The notes beneath the pieces were generated by a model that did no database searches, was not told the DNA's origin, and saw nothing but the letters and a program-made list of their open reading frames with translations. A DNA stretch of 16,596 nt, taken from NCBI GenBank assembly GCA_050734185.1, contig JBOHUE010000194.1, positions 1 through 16,596 of the forward strand, written 5' to 3'. This document shows positions 15,643 to 16,596 of the stretch, in pieces. Numbering within the stretch: position 1 is the stretch's first letter; the number at the start of each line of letters is the position of its first letter. The position numbers were made by a program, and so were the translations under genes. This stretch comes from JAFALX01 sp050734185. Lineage in GTDB: Bacteria > Chloroflexota > Dormibacteria > Aeolococcales > Aeolococcaceae.

Positions 15643-16161
15643 TCACCCTGTCGGGGGAGGCGCGGATGCTGCCTCCAGACAGAGCGCCAGCGCCGCACGC
15701 ACGGCGCGCGCACGGTTGGCGTCGCGCCCCCGGTCGCCCTCGAGCCGGCGCACCACCCCGCCGCCAGAGACGGTGACAAGACTCACATAGATGAGACCGA
15801 CCGGCTTGGCAGCGGTGCCACCGTCTGGACCCGCGACGCCGGTGATCGCCACGCCGAGCGACGCGTGACAGCGGAGCAAGGTGCCCTCCGCCATGGCGCG
15901 CGCCACCGGCTCGCTGACGGCGCCATGCTCGGCCAGCTCGTGCCGCGACACACCGAGGAGGTCTGCCTTCATCGAATCGGCGTACGCGATGACGCCGCCG
16001 CGCATGTAGTCGGACGCACCGGGAAGCGACGTCAGCACGGCGCCGAGCAACCCACCGGTGCACGACTCTGCAACCGCCACGGTGAGCTGCGCAGCCCGGA
16101 GCGCTCGCGCCACCTCGGCCACCTCCGGGAACGCATCGCCGAGCAAATACGTTTCCGCCAT
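15643..16161 (-). CDS. CinA C-terminal domain protein (nicotinamide-nucleotide amidase PncC-like)
   Basis: This 172-residue protein consists only of the CinA C-terminal domain, which in characterised members deamidates nicotinamide mononucleotide to nicotinate mononucleotide in NAD recycling. Family motifs are AESCTGGLLGAVLTSLPGAS with the conserved serine, GGVIAYADSMKADLLGV with the conserved lysine region, HGAVSEPVARAMAEG, and 'ITGVAGPDGGTAAKPVGLIY'. The N-terminal MoCF-like domain of full-length CinA is absent, and there is no room for it because pgsA ends at the start codon. The ATG at 16161 shares its A with the pgsA stop (TGATG), implying coupled translation. cinA next to pgsA and upstream of recA is a known arrangement in Gram-positive genomes, where cinA can be linked with competence or repair. 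The biochemical role here is inferred. Confidence 0.92.
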   Translation of the reverse strand: MAETYLLGDAFPEVAEVARALRAAQLTVAVAESCTGGLLGAVLTSLPGASDYMRGGVIAYADSMKADLLGVSRHELAEHGAVSEPVARAMAEGTLLRCHASLGVAITGVAGPDGGTAAKPVGLIYVSLVTVSGGGVVRRLEGDRGRDANRARAVRAALALCLEAASAPPPTG

Positions 16162-16596
16162 CAGATGACAAAACGCCGGTAGCGCCAGAGGTAGTCGAGC
16201 CCGCTGGCGACGGTCGCGACCAACGCCACGATGACGAACGACACCGCCACGGGCTTGAGCACCGGGTACGGCGTCTGCAGCATGAGCAGCACGATCATCA
16301 CGTTCTGCGTGACCGTCTTCGACTTGCCCCACGGTGTGGCGCCGACGACGACGCCCTGAGCCGCCGCGACGAATCGCAGCCCCGTGATGACGAATTCGCG
16401 CATGAAGATCACCACCACGAGCCAGAACGGAACGAGCGCCTGCCCGACGAGGATCGCGAGCACGGTGATCACCAGCACCTTGTCGGCCAGCGGGTCGAGG
16501 AACTTGCCCAGCTCCGACACCTGCTTGCGGCTGCGCGCGAGGCGTCCGTCGAGCGTGTCCGTTGCTGCGGCGGTCGCGTACACCGCGACGCTCACC
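16161..16596 (-). CDS. pgsA: CDP-diacylglycerol-glycerol-3-phosphate 3-phosphatidyltransferase, C-terminal part (5' end beyond window)
   Basis: PgsA makes phosphatidylglycerophosphate, the first committed step to phosphatidylglycerol and cardiolipin, in the membrane. The visible 145 codons contain the complete CDP-alcohol phosphotransferase motif D-x2-D-G-x2-A-R-x8-G-x3-D-x3-D, read here from DTLDGRLAR to GKFLDPLAD. After it come membrane helices around VLVITVLAILVGQALVPFW, 'FWLVVVIFMREFVITGL' and a final pair ending in LDYLWRYRRF. The motif and the MREFVITGLR phrase favour PgsA over the phosphatidylserine or inositol phosphate synthases. The true start is outside the window, probably some 30-45 residues upstream; the GTG at 16595 is internal. 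It is translationally coupled to the CinA-type gene. Confidence 0.92.
   Translation of the reverse strand, partial: VSVAVYATAAATDTLDGRLARSRKQVSELGKFLDPLADKVLVITVLAILVGQALVPFWLVVVIFMREFVITGLRFVAAAQGVVVGATPWGKSKTVTQNVMIVLLMLQTPYPVLKPVAVSFVIVALVATVASGLDYLWRYRRFVI

Noticed and set aside
15632..15660. T-rich run right after the cinA stop as an intrinsic terminator
   Set aside because: Six Ts follow the stop, but the preceding inverted repeat is only about three base pairs, too weak to call.
13736..15790. Plus-strand frame of 684 codons opposite oppA
   Set aside because: Very long, but antisense to a lipoprotein gene with signal peptide, ribosome site and family motifs. Its own product shows no domain.
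15515..16171. Extending oppA upstream to give an 836-residue protein
   Set aside because: The added part is an alternative frame over cinA. The TTG at 15514 has an ideal ribosome site and starts a lipoprotein signal peptide.

Overview
The window reads as a chromosomal segment of a very GC-rich, Gram-positive-type bacterium. Neighbouring housekeeping genes overlap or nearly touch, coding strands favour G/C at the third codon position, and a GAAC-N4-GTTC-type SOS box lies in front of recA. The set pgsA, cinA, recA, recX, rny, spoVS, miaB, mutS suggests a soil lineage such as Thermoleophilia-type Actinomycetota, or possibly Chloroflexota/Dormibacterota. This placement is inference only, because no rRNA gene is present. 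I see no rRNA, tRNA, CRISPR array, insertion sequence or phage gene.

All genes but one lie on the minus strand, so transcription runs from high to low coordinates. At the right end are the 3' part of pgsA (phosphatidylglycerophosphate synthase) and a stand-alone CinA C-terminal amidase, joined by a TGATG stop/start overlap. Next comes a five-gene peptide ABC importer, oppA-oppB-oppC-oppD-oppF (15514 down to 9487). It has a 12-bp palindrome upstream and a strong intrinsic terminator between oppA and oppB, which should make the binding protein more abundant than the permease.

The DNA-repair pair recA-recX follows. It has its own promoter (TTGCCA-N17-TACAGT) overlapped by an SOS box, and an unusual leader of about 250 nt. 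Then come a YbjQ-family protein, an aldo/keto reductase and, on the plus strand, an MFS transporter that converges on the reductase with only 6 bp between stops. Left of the MFS gene and divergent from it is the run rny (RNase Y) - spoVS - miaB - mutS. This run deals with RNA turnover, sporulation-type regulation, tRNA modification and mismatch repair. miaB and mutS overlap by four bases, and mutS runs off the left edge.

I found no convincing undescribed multigene system. The observations most worth a second look are these: rny has no canonical start codon in front of its membrane anchor; the recA control region contains an SOS box, a long leader and competing translation options; the peptide importer sits inside an otherwise housekeeping/repair neighbourhood; and the binding protein carries five closely spaced cysteine pairs.
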